Assembly (NCBI GenBank): GCA_902797035.1
Contig: CADBRH010000037.1
Location: 1 to 45,818, forward strand
Length of the DNA stretch: 45,818 bases
Direction of reading: 5' to 3'
Source: an uncultured Bacteroidia bacterium
GTDB lineage: Bacteria > Bacteroidota > Bacteroidia > Bacteroidales > UBA932
Shown here one piece after another: positions 1 to 7,252 of this stretch (positions are counted from its first letter, which is position 1; every line of letters starts with the position of its first letter). A model generated the notes under the pieces. That model saw only the letters and a list, made by a program, of their open reading frames with translations, was not told the origin of the DNA and made no database searches. The position numbers and the translations under genes were made by a program.

Positions 1-367
1 CGGTCAGCTTGTTGGCCAATGTGTGAGGAAAACAGAATCGTTTATAGACGACCAGGGATGATATTTGGTTCACAACCTTGATGAATACGTTAACCCCGGC
101 CCAGATCCAGAGCCACGAGGGAATAACCAGTACTGGCAATAGCCGAACAGCGCAGCAGGCCACGAATACGATATCGGCCACACTATCAAGGGTCGCTCCT
201 GCCTTGGTTTCCGCATGGAGTCTTCTGGCCAGCCAACCATCAGCCATATCGCTGAGCCCGCACAACGCGTAGAGCACCCAGAATGTCCATCCGGTCACAT
301 CACGAGACAGCAGGGCGATGGAGACTGCTATCCGAAGCGCCGATAGGATATTCGGCAAACGCCTCAT
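1..367 (-). CDS. CDP-alcohol phosphatidyltransferase family protein (partial, 3' end outside window)
   Basis: Integral membrane enzyme family that transfers a phospho-alcohol from a CDP-linked donor in phospholipid synthesis. The first 122 residues are present, starting MRRLPNILSALRI; the C-terminus runs off the left edge. The complete family signature D-x2-D-G-x2-A-R-x8-G-x3-D-x3-D is visible at about residues 38-63 (SDMADGWLARR, then G-ATL-D-SVA-D), so the metal and CDP-binding aspartates are intact. Hydrophobic segments flank it. The start ATG overlaps the stop of the upstream TIGR04076 gene by 4 bp, so the two are probably co-transcribed. The fold is clear but the acceptor alcohol is not: it could be a PgsA-like enzyme or another family member. 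Confidence 0.88.
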   Translation of the reverse strand, partial: MRRLPNILSALRIAVSIALLSRDVTGWTFWVLYALCGLSDMADGWLARRLHAETKAGATLDSVADIVFVACCAVRLLPVLVIPSWLWIWAGVNVFIKVVNQISSLVVYKRFCFPHTLANKLT

Positions 368-660
368 ATCACCTCAATGTAGAAACTCGCCGGCCTGAAG
401 CCGTCGTTACAGCTGATCATCGCGCTCTTCGGATTCTTCATCCATCCGTCATAGAAGTTACCCTCACCCCGGGCCAGCGCCTCGACGAATTCCCGCATGG
501 AACCCCAGGCCGAAGGACACATCCCTTCAGGACATTGGCCGTCAATCGAAATCCACTCCTGCCCCTCCAGCACATCGCAAGTGTGCTCGATAGGGTTCTC
601 ATATTTGGCCATCAAATCCGGATACGAAGCCTTCCTGACGGCAGTGATTCTGATTCTCAT
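364..660 (-). CDS. TIGR04076 family protein
   Basis: Small protein of 98 residues recognised as the TIGR04076 family, whose function is not known. Visible features are the start MRIRITAVRKASYPDL, the cysteine-containing stretches HTCDVLEGQ and GQCPEGMCPSAWGSM, and an FYIEVI end. The conserved cysteines suggest metal or redox chemistry, but that is inference. The frame stays open upstream to about 789, but that extension would translate the palindromic repeats at 704-783 and is not family-like, so the ATG at 660 is preferred. It overlaps the downstream CDP-alcohol phosphatidyltransferase by 4 bp (ATGA). Confidence 0.75.
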   Translation of the reverse strand: MRIRITAVRKASYPDLMAKYENPIEHTCDVLEGQEWISIDGQCPEGMCPSAWGSMREFVEALARGEGNFYDGWMKNPKSAMISCNDGFRPASFYIEVI

Positions 661-703
661 ATAACGACCGTTTATTATCGTCGACAAATCCGAACTTAAG
701 TGT

Positions 704-783
704 ACTAGGTGTCCCTCTCTCCGGGACACCTGGAGCGAAATCGGCCTTATTTGTACTTGGTGTCCCAATTTTGGGGACACTAG
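704..783. repeat. Two tandem palindromic repeats (GTGTCCC...GGGACAC)
   Basis: Two inverted repeats sit about 50 bp apart in the 5' region of the TIGR04076 gene. The first is AGGTGTCCC (707-715) with GGGACACCT (723-731), a perfect 9-bp stem. The second is GTGTCCC (760-766) with GGGACAC (774-780). Both are preceded by TACTNGGTGTCCC (703-715 and 754-766), so the units are also direct repeats. If transcription starts near 815, both hairpins lie in the mRNA leader. They could instead be a dispersed intergenic repeat family with no regulatory role. Confidence 0.75.
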
Positions 784-819
784 GCGCACCAGCAGGTATA
801 TTCCGATTCATCAAACACA

Positions 820-827
820 CAAAGTTA
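820..827 (-). promoter_or_regulatory. Candidate -7 element TAACTTTG for the TIGR04076 gene
   Basis: The minus strand reads TAACTTTG, which fits the Bacteroidetes -7 consensus TAnnTTTG. No well-spaced -33 TTG was seen. It would give a leader of about 150 nt containing both palindromic repeats. The rest of 661-929 holds no gene I can support. Confidence 0.35.
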
Positions 828-929
828 CTACTTTGATGTGGGCCTTGCTCCATATTCAAAGCGAAAGCGGCTTAATCAGAGGCGGTAGGAATCGTTCCGG
901 TGAGACAAGGGCTAACGGCGCGGAAAAGG

Positions 930-1484
930 CTATTGGTTTTGTTTCCGGGTGGCTTTCTTTGCCTCCCTTTCGGCCTTTTTGGCTTCTTTCTGGGCTTTCC
1001 GCTCCGCCGCGAGCGCTTCCTTTTCCGCCTGTTTCTTCTCGAAGCCTCCCTTGGTCGTGATCAACACGACCCCGTTGGAGCCCCGCACCCCATAGATGGC
1101 GGCACTTCCGTCCTTGAGGACTTCCACGGATTGGATGTCCATCGGGTTGATGGTGTTGATGTCCGAGCAGGGCGTGTTGTCCACGAGGACGAGGGCCTCG
1201 GTGGGAGAATTGATGGAATTCCTGCCCCGGATCTGGATTGTGCCGTTTGGATTGACTTCCAGCCCCGCGACGCGGCTTCTCAAATAATCAGCGATGTTGT
1301 TGTAGGACGAGATGACTTTTTCGTCGATTTGGACCTTATCGATGGCATAACCCACATCTCTGCGGGACATGGTTCCATATCCGACATTGACTTCCTCGTC
1401 CATCTTGGAGGAAACGGACGTTTTATTGGCCGGGCCACAGGCGCAGATGGCGACGAGGCCCAAAAGGGGGATGTAGTACTTCAT
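930..1484 (-). CDS. Barrel-less TonB-plug-domain lipoprotein
   Basis: Protein of 184 residues with a lipoprotein signal (MKYYIPLLGLVAICAC, lipobox Cys about residue 16). It then carries a region typical of the plug of SusC-type TonB-dependent receptors: IADYLRSRVAGLEV, IQIRGRNS, ALVLVDNTP, IQSVEVLKDGSAAIYGVRG and GVVLITTKGG. There is no beta-barrel; the protein ends in a Lys/Ala/Glu-rich, probably helical tail (from about residue 150). The start at 1484 is chosen because it begins the signal peptide; an upstream ATG in the same frame adds 11 unlikely residues. Known family members carry the plug inside a roughly 1000-residue receptor, so this stand-alone copy probably has a docking or sensing role (inference). 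Confidence 0.82.
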   Translation of the reverse strand: MKYYIPLLGLVAICACGPANKTSVSSKMDEEVNVGYGTMSRRDVGYAIDKVQIDEKVISSYNNIADYLRSRVAGLEVNPNGTIQIRGRNSINSPTEALVLVDNTPCSDINTINPMDIQSVEVLKDGSAAIYGVRGSNGVVLITTKGGFEKKQAEKEALAAERKAQKEAKKAEREAKKATRKQNQ

Positions 1485-1504
1485 AATAATGCGGATAACA
1501 CATA

Positions 1505-1512
1505 CAAATATA
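1505..1512 (-). promoter_or_regulatory. Candidate -7 element TATATTTG for the plug-domain lipoprotein
   Basis: Perfect TAnnTTTG match on the minus strand, 20 bp upstream of the ATG at 1484. No clear -33 TTG at the right spacing. The remainder of the 1485-1619 gap shows nothing else. Confidence 0.5.
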
Positions 1513-1619
1513 CACATTTCTATGGTTTATCCTCTTTTTATGAAGCCATGCCCCATATTCCAAGCAACGGTAGAAATACAAAAATAGTTACGCGGTACCG
1601 ACTTGGCGGCATTTTCCTG

Positions 1620-2642
1620 CTAATCCCCTCGGTACAAGTTCCTTCCGAGGGTGATAAGGGATGCCGAGATGTTCACGGTGGGCATCCAGGCGGTTTTTGT
1701 CAGGATGTTGTCGCTGTATAACCGGAATCTCAAATACTTGTTCTGCGACTCGTGGTGATTACCCGCCAGATTATAAGTGGTGAGTCCAAGCTTATGCTCG
1801 TACGCGATTCCAGCGGATAAGGACAGTCCGTTCACAGGGACATTCAAGAAACGCTTCTCGAAACGAGTGAATTTTGTCATAGAGTAGCCCGCGCCGCCGA
1901 ATACTAGCGTCCTGGCTTTGCCGGTCTTGATTACCGGCTGGTAATAGTTGACGGAAAAGTTAAGATAAGGCAACTGTTTCCCGCGCCTGGGGCCGGACAC
2001 GTGCATGTACAGATCTTTGACATTCCCCTTTCCGACAACCACATTTAATTCGAGCGGATTTTGTTTGAGTGCGATACCAAGATTAAGATTCACTCCGGCG
2101 ATGGGAGTGGCCAGCTTCCCGTAATCGCCAAGAGGCATGGCCGCAGCGACCCCGAGTCCGAGAATGACACCATTATTGTCTTCCTTGATGTTGATGGTTG
2201 TGATGTCAAAAGGCGTTTCGGTTAGAGGAGGGAAATGATAATCTCCGGTCGAGTCCCCTTCTTGAAGCCCCTTGAGATATCTATCTTTAAATAACGCGGC
2301 GACTTTGCCGGAATTACCGGTCACGGAGATCAGGCTGTCTTGCAAAGCCCGGGCCCAAGCCTCTGAAAAATCCGCGAGAGTCTGACAATGAGATAGTTCC
2401 TCCGGGGTCTTATATTCAGGACGCGCCTGGGCGGAAATCAATTTAGAATGGACAGAAATGTATTTGTATCTGATGTTGTCTTTTGTGATAGAGGTCCTTT
2501 TCGCGTCCCAATCGAAAATCAACCTTGTAGGAGAGTCGAGATTGTCGGACACCGTGAAATCCGACCATTTAAGCTCTTGCGCGACCGCTGTACCGCTAAC
2601 ACACAGTAAAGCGGAGAGAATTATAAAACCGAGGTTTCTCAT
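1620..2642 (-). CDS. Secreted, probably outer-membrane protein of unknown family
   Basis: Protein of 340 residues with a signal peptide (MRNLGFIILSALLCVSGTAVAQ). The first half is mixed and polar. The second half (about residues 155-340) alternates hydrophobic and polar residues with repeated glycine and aromatic positions, as in GVILGLGVAAAMPLGDYG, LNFSVNYYQPVIKTGKARTLVFGG and LSLSAGIAYEHKLGLTTY, which would fit a small beta-barrel or beta-sandwich. I do not recognise the family. The start overlaps the stop of the upstream lipoprotein gene by 4 bp, so the two are translationally coupled and may act together at the envelope. Confidence 0.7.
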   Translation of the reverse strand: MRNLGFIILSALLCVSGTAVAQELKWSDFTVSDNLDSPTRLIFDWDAKRTSITKDNIRYKYISVHSKLISAQARPEYKTPEELSHCQTLADFSEAWARALQDSLISVTGNSGKVAALFKDRYLKGLQEGDSTGDYHFPPLTETPFDITTINIKEDNNGVILGLGVAAAMPLGDYGKLATPIAGVNLNLGIALKQNPLELNVVVGKGNVKDLYMHVSGPRRGKQLPYLNFSVNYYQPVIKTGKARTLVFGGAGYSMTKFTRFEKRFLNVPVNGLSLSAGIAYEHKLGLTTYNLAGNHHESQNKYLRFRLYSDNILTKTAWMPTVNISASLITLGRNLYRGD

Positions 2643-3100
2643 TTCTTACTCCAGACATATAAATAGATGTGGACGTCATGATCATACACATCATAATGAA
2701 GTTTACCACTAGCTTTGTCGAAATACATCATCGGGGTTCCGATTGAAGAGAAGTCCGGTCCTGCCAGTTTAGTCCCGATAAAACAATACGCGTCCAGAAC
2801 GGGATCCCAAGTCATGGGCTGCTCAACGTTCGCGAAATCTATACCGCCATCCTTATTAGGATAGGGGAGCAGATAATCGAAATACCAGCCTCCGTTCTTT
2901 TTCACTATAGTGCCGATAGGAGGATTATCCATGCCGTAACCATAAGCGGACAAGTCGGTCCAGTTATCGTCAATTGAGACGCGGAGGGTGTACACTCCGG
3001 CGATGCTCTCCATTCTCGAATCGATGGCCGCTTCCTTTGAGCAGGAGATAGATATTACGGTTAAAAACGCGAACGATAGAATCAGTACTTGATTTCTCAT
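2639..3100 (-). CDS. Hypothetical lipoprotein
   Basis: Protein of 153 residues with a lipoprotein signal: hydrophobic LILSFAFLTVISISC with the lipobox cysteine at residue 20, followed by SKEAAIDSR. The mature part is rich in Tyr, Trp and Asp and looks beta-rich, with no motif I recognise. It is the first gene of a two-gene unit with the 340-residue secreted protein; the stop and next start overlap as ATGA. Upstream (3101-3192) is AT-rich and presumably holds its promoter, but no clean consensus was found on the minus strand. Confidence 0.65.
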   Translation of the reverse strand: MRNQVLILSFAFLTVISISCSKEAAIDSRMESIAGVYTLRVSIDDNWTDLSAYGYGMDNPPIGTIVKKNGGWYFDYLLPYPNKDGGIDFANVEQPMTWDPVLDAYCFIGTKLAGPDFSSIGTPMMYFDKASGKLHYDVYDHDVHIYLYVWSKK

Positions 3101-3180
3101 AATCGACAGATAGTCTCAGGCAGTTTATGTAATATTCCACAATATATGCATAAAATCCGAACCGCCAAACATTATTATGC

Positions 3181-3188
3181 TATATTTG
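3181..3188 (+). promoter_or_regulatory. -7 element TATATTTG in front of the aldo/keto reductase pseudogene
   Basis: Perfect TAnnTTTG, only 4 bp before the ATG at 3193. A start site 4-8 nt downstream would give a leaderless mRNA. No obvious -33 TTG. The promoter has outlived the gene it served. Confidence 0.5.
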
Positions 3189-3192
3189 TAAC

Positions 3193-3543
3193 ATGATCAA
3201 CCCGGTATATTCCCCAGCTTCAGACCGTTACAGCAACGGCATCCGCTTCCGCAGGTGCGGGAGAAGCGGCGTCCTTCTTCCTGAGATCTCCCTTGGCTTC
3301 TGACATAACTTCGGAGACGTCAACCCTCTGGCCAACTCGTTCGAGATGGCCGCCGGGCGCGGGCAGACCTTAGCCGGGATGGCCCTGGCCTGGTGCCTCA
3401 AGGACGACAAGGTGACGAGCGTCATAATCGGCGCCAGTTCTGTAGACCAGATCAAGGACAACCTCAAGGCTATGGAGAACACTTCTTTCAGCGCCGAGGA
3501 ACTGAAAAAGATCGACGACCTGACCAGGATGGCCGGTTATTAG
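3193..3543 (+). pseudogene. Aldo/keto reductase (YghZ/Gpr-like) remnant with nonsense codon and internal deletion
   Basis: One frame from ATG 3193 to TAG 3543 carries both ends of a YghZ-type aldo/keto reductase (about 330 residues when intact). The N-terminal part reads YSPASDRY and FRRCGRSGVLLPEISLGF, followed by a TGA at 3301-3303 where the family has Trp in LGLWHNFG; the frame then continues HNFGDVNPL. It jumps directly to the family C-terminus: AAGRGQTLAGMALAWCLKD, VTSVIIGASSVDQI and FSAEELKKIDDL. Roughly 200 or more residues, including most of the TIM barrel and the catalytic Tyr/Lys, are missing. The frame is conserved across the deletion junction, so the deletion is probably recent. 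The 3' end overlaps the convergent ion channel gene by 4 bp. Confidence 0.85.
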
Positions 3544-4310
3544 CCGGCGCTTTTCTCCTCCTCTTTCACGTCAGATTGACTTTCGGTCTTATGGCCGCGG
3601 AGCTCCTCAAGGTAGCTCGCGGTGATGACACCGGAGGGGAGGGCTATGATGGCGACCCCGAACAATGAGGACAGCATGCTGATGAAGCGGCCGATGTCGG
3701 TCACGGGAATCATGTCTCCGTACCCTACCGTGGTCAGTGTTACTGTCGCCCAATATAGAGAGTCAAAGAAGGTATCGAACACGGGTTCCCCGGTCGCCGG
3801 ATTGAAGTGCGGCTCGGAGTTGAACATGATAAGGGCCGTGAGGAACACATAGAAAACAGATATGCCCAGAACCGCGAGAAGGACTCTTCTCTCTTTGCGG
3901 AACACGCGTCCCAGAACCCGGAGCTTGCTGGAGTAACGGATAAGCTTCAACAGCCGGAGTACCCTCAGCAACCGAGTGATCCTGAAGAGTTTGAATCCGC
4001 GGTTGATCAGGCTCATCCCGGGAAGGATGGATAACAAATCGATGATAGCCCATCCTGTGAACGGATACAGCAAGAATGACCATCCTTTCTTACCGAGACG
4101 GTAATCGGCCGTGATCCAGCGCAGCAGATAATCGATGATAAAAAAGGAGACGGTCACCATCTCGATCACCCGGAAAAGTTGGTTCTCCTCCGTGAACATG
4201 AGAGGGATGATACTGGCGGTGATGGCGATCAGCATCAACACCTCATAGGCGAAACTAACCTTGTCTCTATCCTTGGGAAGCTCGATGATAGTGTAGATCC
4301 GTTTTCTCAT
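3540..4310 (-). CDS. Voltage-gated-type potassium channel (ion transporter family)
   Basis: Six-transmembrane channel subunit of 256 residues in the inner membrane. S1 is about residues 22-39, S2 47-64, S3 84-98. S4 is at about 104-125 and carries regularly spaced arginines and lysines (RGFKLFRITRLLRVLRLLK), the voltage-sensor pattern. S5 is about 141-165, the pore helix 181-192, and the potassium filter TVGYGD is at 194-199, followed by S6 and a short charged tail. There is no RCK or cyclic-nucleotide domain. Potassium selectivity follows from the intact filter; voltage gating is inferred from S4. It is the last gene of the minus-strand run, 42 bp after the AlkZ/YcaQ-like gene. Confidence 0.93.
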   Translation of the reverse strand: MRKRIYTIIELPKDRDKVSFAYEVLMLIAITASIIPLMFTEENQLFRVIEMVTVSFFIIDYLLRWITADYRLGKKGWSFLLYPFTGWAIIDLLSILPGMSLINRGFKLFRITRLLRVLRLLKLIRYSSKLRVLGRVFRKERRVLLAVLGISVFYVFLTALIMFNSEPHFNPATGEPVFDTFFDSLYWATVTLTTVGYGDMIPVTDIGRFISMLSSLFGVAIIALPSGVITASYLEELRGHKTESQSDVKEEEKSAG

Positions 4311-4352
4311 GTCTGGCTATTGATTTGTCTCCGACGCGCTAAGATAATGATT

Positions 4353-5384
4353 TCAGCGCAGAAAAGCTTTATATCCCTCCCATTCTTCCAGAAGGTCGGT
4401 GTCGTGGTCGCCGATGAAGAAACTGGCCTGATGATTCGCTTGGAAGGGAGTCCAGTTCCCGCAGATCACGCCGTCCCGGGCGATCACGGGTTGGAATATG
4501 CCGCTGTTGTTGTGCGCCCTGTGCTTGTGGTCGGCAGGAAGGACGATGTCGCGGCTTTTGTAGCTGATGAGATATTCATCATAAGGAGGGATCAGGAGGT
4601 ATCTTCCTTTCCGGAACCCCCGGGCACGGCGGTCCTCCGTAAAATAGAATTCCCGTCCCCGCCATCTTTCCACACTGAGGTAATCCCCGAGAAGTTCCAC
4701 ACCCCTCCGGCAATCTCCCGCGTTCAGTCCCGACCACCAGACAAAATCCTCCATAGTGGCGGGTTGGCGGCTCCGGAAATATTTGCGGGTCAACGTGATA
4801 AGCGCCTCGTCACGGTCTGTGTCCCTCTTCGGGCCCACCTTGGATGCGGTAAGAGCGTAGGTGGCTTTCATCGGGGACAGGTTTCCGCTGCAGAGGAAGC
4901 CCGAGATCTCGGACAGCCGGATATGGTACGACAGACGGTGGTCGTCCATCCGGATGCCACGCTCCGCCAACGCTTGTACGAAGTCCTCTTTCACGACACT
5001 TCCCTTGTCCGCCGCCGTATGTAGCAGGATGTCCCGTACGGACTCCACCTCCTTTTCCGGAAGGCTGATCTTGTTGCTGGCCATCCAGCCTCTTGTCACC
5101 GCCATCGCCTTGGGGCCGCAGAGCCCGATCAGGGGCCAATAGTCCTTCGCCGAGACGAGCTGCCAAGTACCCCTCATCAAGTGGAGCCGGATAATCTTCC
5201 CGCTGTCAAATGCCCTTTTAAAAGCGCTGGAAGAGGGTTTCCTGGTCCGCATGGCAACCGCCCAGCGAACCAGGCGGTATTCCTGTGCCTGGATCGCCCC
5301 CATATATTCGACAACCTCTTCCGGGTTGTCAAACTGGGGGCTGATCAACTGCTGGTTGAGAAGGCGGAGCGCTACCGGATTCAT
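4353..5384 (-). CDS. Winged-helix protein of the HTH_42 (AlkZ/YcaQ-like DNA glycosylase) family
   Basis: Protein of 343 residues resembling the HTH_42 family, which includes AlkZ and YcaQ glycosylases that unhook bulky or crosslinked DNA bases. Near the N-terminus GAIQAQEY places Gln32-Ala-Gln34 where AlkZ has its catalytic QxQ motif. The family stretch RLHLMRGTWQLVSAKDYW follows at about 66-83, then winged-helix segments and a region containing WWSGLNAGD. The length fits the family. It lies 9 bp downstream of the acyltransferase gene. Enzymatic activity is an inference from the motif; some HTH_42 proteins are only annotated as DNA-binding. Confidence 0.78.
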   Translation of the reverse strand: MNPVALRLLNQQLISPQFDNPEEVVEYMGAIQAQEYRLVRWAVAMRTRKPSSSAFKRAFDSGKIIRLHLMRGTWQLVSAKDYWPLIGLCGPKAMAVTRGWMASNKISLPEKEVESVRDILLHTAADKGSVVKEDFVQALAERGIRMDDHRLSYHIRLSEISGFLCSGNLSPMKATYALTASKVGPKRDTDRDEALITLTRKYFRSRQPATMEDFVWWSGLNAGDCRRGVELLGDYLSVERWRGREFYFTEDRRARGFRKGRYLLIPPYDEYLISYKSRDIVLPADHKHRAHNNSGIFQPVIARDGVICGNWTPFQANHQASFFIGDHDTDLLEEWEGYKAFLR

Positions 5385-5393
5385 CGCGACAAG

Positions 5394-6515
5394 TTATTTC
5401 CTCTTCTTTTCTCCCAGCGCGCACCAGCGGATGACCGGGATTCTCCGAAGGATCTCATAAATCAGCGGGGAGAGCGTGAACACCGCCAAGGCGAGGATGA
5501 TATACATCGCGAAGGGAGGAAGCGAGGTGTACTCCTTCATCATATACCCGAGTCCGGCTATGACCAGGTAGTGGACGATGTAGATCCCGAAGCTGGAGCG
5601 GGTCATGTAGCCGGCGAAGGGGCTGGTGTGGTCGAAGCGGGCTTTGAACCATGCCATCATGGCTAGGCAAGCGAGCCAGCCGTAGAGGCAGTTCAACGGG
5701 CTTGAAAGATATTCCGGAGAGGTGTTGTCCTGCCCGAAACTGGTGACTATCAGGATAATGCCGGCGACGGCGGCGCAAACCATCAAAGGTTTCCAGACCG
5801 TCCCGAGAATCTCCTGGACGCAGTCGTGGGAGAATATGAGATAACCCATCAGGAACGGGATCAGGTAGAACAGGGGCTTGTAGAGATTGAGGAGGCCGTC
5901 AAGGCTCTCAGGCCTGGGGTTCCTGATCAGGGTCCGCTCCCCGGCCCAGAAAAGGACGCCGAGCAGGATGACCCAAACGATCCCGGCCTTTCCGCCGAAG
6001 ACCCTGCCGCACCATTCCCGGAAGCGGTCCCTCGAATCCAGCTTACGGACAAGAAGCAGAAGAAGCGAGAACAGCCACAGGTCCTGGAGGAACCACAGCG
6101 GACCCGTGCCGCTGACGGCCCACAGGAAATACCTGGCGACCCCTGTCACGCCGTCCACCGCCCCGGTCCTGGCGGCCACGACCGTGTTGAAATATCCCAC
6201 CATCCACTGGAAGACGAAGAGGCCTATGGTGGCGGGGACCAGCAACTTCCGTGTCCTGGCTTTGAACCATTCCTTCGCGGGACGTTTCTCCAGGGCGTAC
6301 CTCGCGCTGACACCGGCCAGAATGAACAGCAGCGGCATGAACCACGGGTAGAGGATGTACATCACGATGTCCTGGTATTGCCGGCATTCCGGATAAGGCC
6401 CGAAACCGCCTATGCCGCCAAAGACACCCTTGTTGTTGTAGAAATAAACAACGTGATAAAGTAGCACCAGGAGAACCGTCACCCAGCGAAGGTTGTCAAG
6501 CCAATGTCGTCTCAT
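5394..6515 (-). CDS. Acyltransferase family 3 membrane protein (OpgC/OafA-like)
   Basis: Multi-pass inner-membrane acyltransferase of about 373 residues. These enzymes move acyl groups onto extracytoplasmic carbohydrates. The start MRRHWLDNLRW and the following helix with LLYHV (His21) match the conserved N-terminal His of the family. About ten hydrophobic helices follow, and the C-terminal part includes SFGIYIVHYLVIAGLGY, typical of the family. The ATG at 6515 is preferred because the family begins at this point; a GTG at 6527 would add four residues. It follows the secreted jelly-roll-like gene with a gap of about 16 bp. The substrate is unknown. Confidence 0.85.
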   Translation of the reverse strand: MRRHWLDNLRWVTVLLVLLYHVVYFYNNKGVFGGIGGFGPYPECRQYQDIVMYILYPWFMPLLFILAGVSARYALEKRPAKEWFKARTRKLLVPATIGLFVFQWMVGYFNTVVAARTGAVDGVTGVARYFLWAVSGTGPLWFLQDLWLFSLLLLLVRKLDSRDRFREWCGRVFGGKAGIVWVILLGVLFWAGERTLIRNPRPESLDGLLNLYKPLFYLIPFLMGYLIFSHDCVQEILGTVWKPLMVCAAVAGIILIVTSFGQDNTSPEYLSSPLNCLYGWLACLAMMAWFKARFDHTSPFAGYMTRSSFGIYIVHYLVIAGLGYMMKEYTSLPPFAMYIILALAVFTLSPLIYEILRRIPVIRWCALGEKKRK

Positions 6516-6531
6516 TCGCTCGGGCACTTTA

Positions 6532-7224
6532 TCATATTCCTTTGATAATCCGGATATTCCTTAGGAAGAAACGGTCCTGCTCGTCGCAGTTGGAGACGGA
6601 CACGAGCCTCATCCTGGTCGGGCGGGCCACTTCATTCAGGCTCAGGACGAGGGTCCCGTTGACATAATATCTGAACGCTCCCTTGTCGAATGTCGCCTTG
6701 GCCTTGACCCAGGTGTTGGCCTCGATGAGAGGATCCAGCTCGGTCTCGGTGGCCTGGCCCTCGTGATACTCGTCATCAGGGGAGTAGTATTCGTAACACA
6801 AAGGGGCGTGCTTGTCCCCTCCGGAGACCCCGTAAGCCGGATTCAGCCACACGACGATGTCGTCCTCCCGATTCTCGGAAAAGAGGTACAAGACTATGTT
6901 GTCGTTGATGCTGTCGCCGTGAGTCTCGTTGGACCAGACATCGAACTCGATGGTGAAAGCCTCCGGGAGATAGTTCTCCTCCTTCATTTTCGGGACTATC
7001 GCTGTGTACCACTCGTTAAGCTTGATGGCCTGGACGGTGTCCAGCTTCACGACCTGACAGGCCTCGCCGCCGTAGGATTCCCAGCGCGAAGGAAAGCCGC
7101 CGACTTTCTCACCCGCCACGGGATCCTCGAATATGACCTCCGTCTTTTTCTGTTCGCCCGTCTGGGCGAGCGCCGCCGCTCCGGACAGGAGCAGGACTGA
7201 TAAAACTATTAGGGACTTTTTCAT
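6532..7224 (-). CDS. Secreted LamG/jelly-roll-like protein
   Basis: Protein of 230 residues with signal peptide MKKSLIVLSVLLLSGAAALAQ. The mature part looks like a concanavalin-A-type jelly roll: alternating strands such as FTIEFDVWSNE, NIVLYLFSE and WVKAKATFDKGAFRYYVNG, ending in MRLVSVSNCDEQDRFFLRNIRIIK. The stretch KAKATFDKGAFRYYVNG is typical of LamG-type domains where the partner strands frame a ligand site. It may bind a glycan, since it lies 28 bp downstream of the GH51 arabinofuranosidase. No catalytic motif was seen and the exact family is uncertain. Confidence 0.6.
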   Translation of the reverse strand: MKKSLIVLSVLLLSGAAALAQTGEQKKTEVIFEDPVAGEKVGGFPSRWESYGGEACQVVKLDTVQAIKLNEWYTAIVPKMKEENYLPEAFTIEFDVWSNETHGDSINDNIVLYLFSENREDDIVVWLNPAYGVSGGDKHAPLCYEYYSPDDEYHEGQATETELDPLIEANTWVKAKATFDKGAFRYYVNGTLVLSLNEVARPTRMRLVSVSNCDEQDRFFLRNIRIIKGI

Positions 7225-7252
7225 TTTGACAGATTAAATAGTTGAATATGAG

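Noticed and set aside
599-859. Small open frame through the GTGTCCC repeats, ending VPERGTPST-like
   Set aside because: Its peptide is just the repeat in another frame; no conserved domain.
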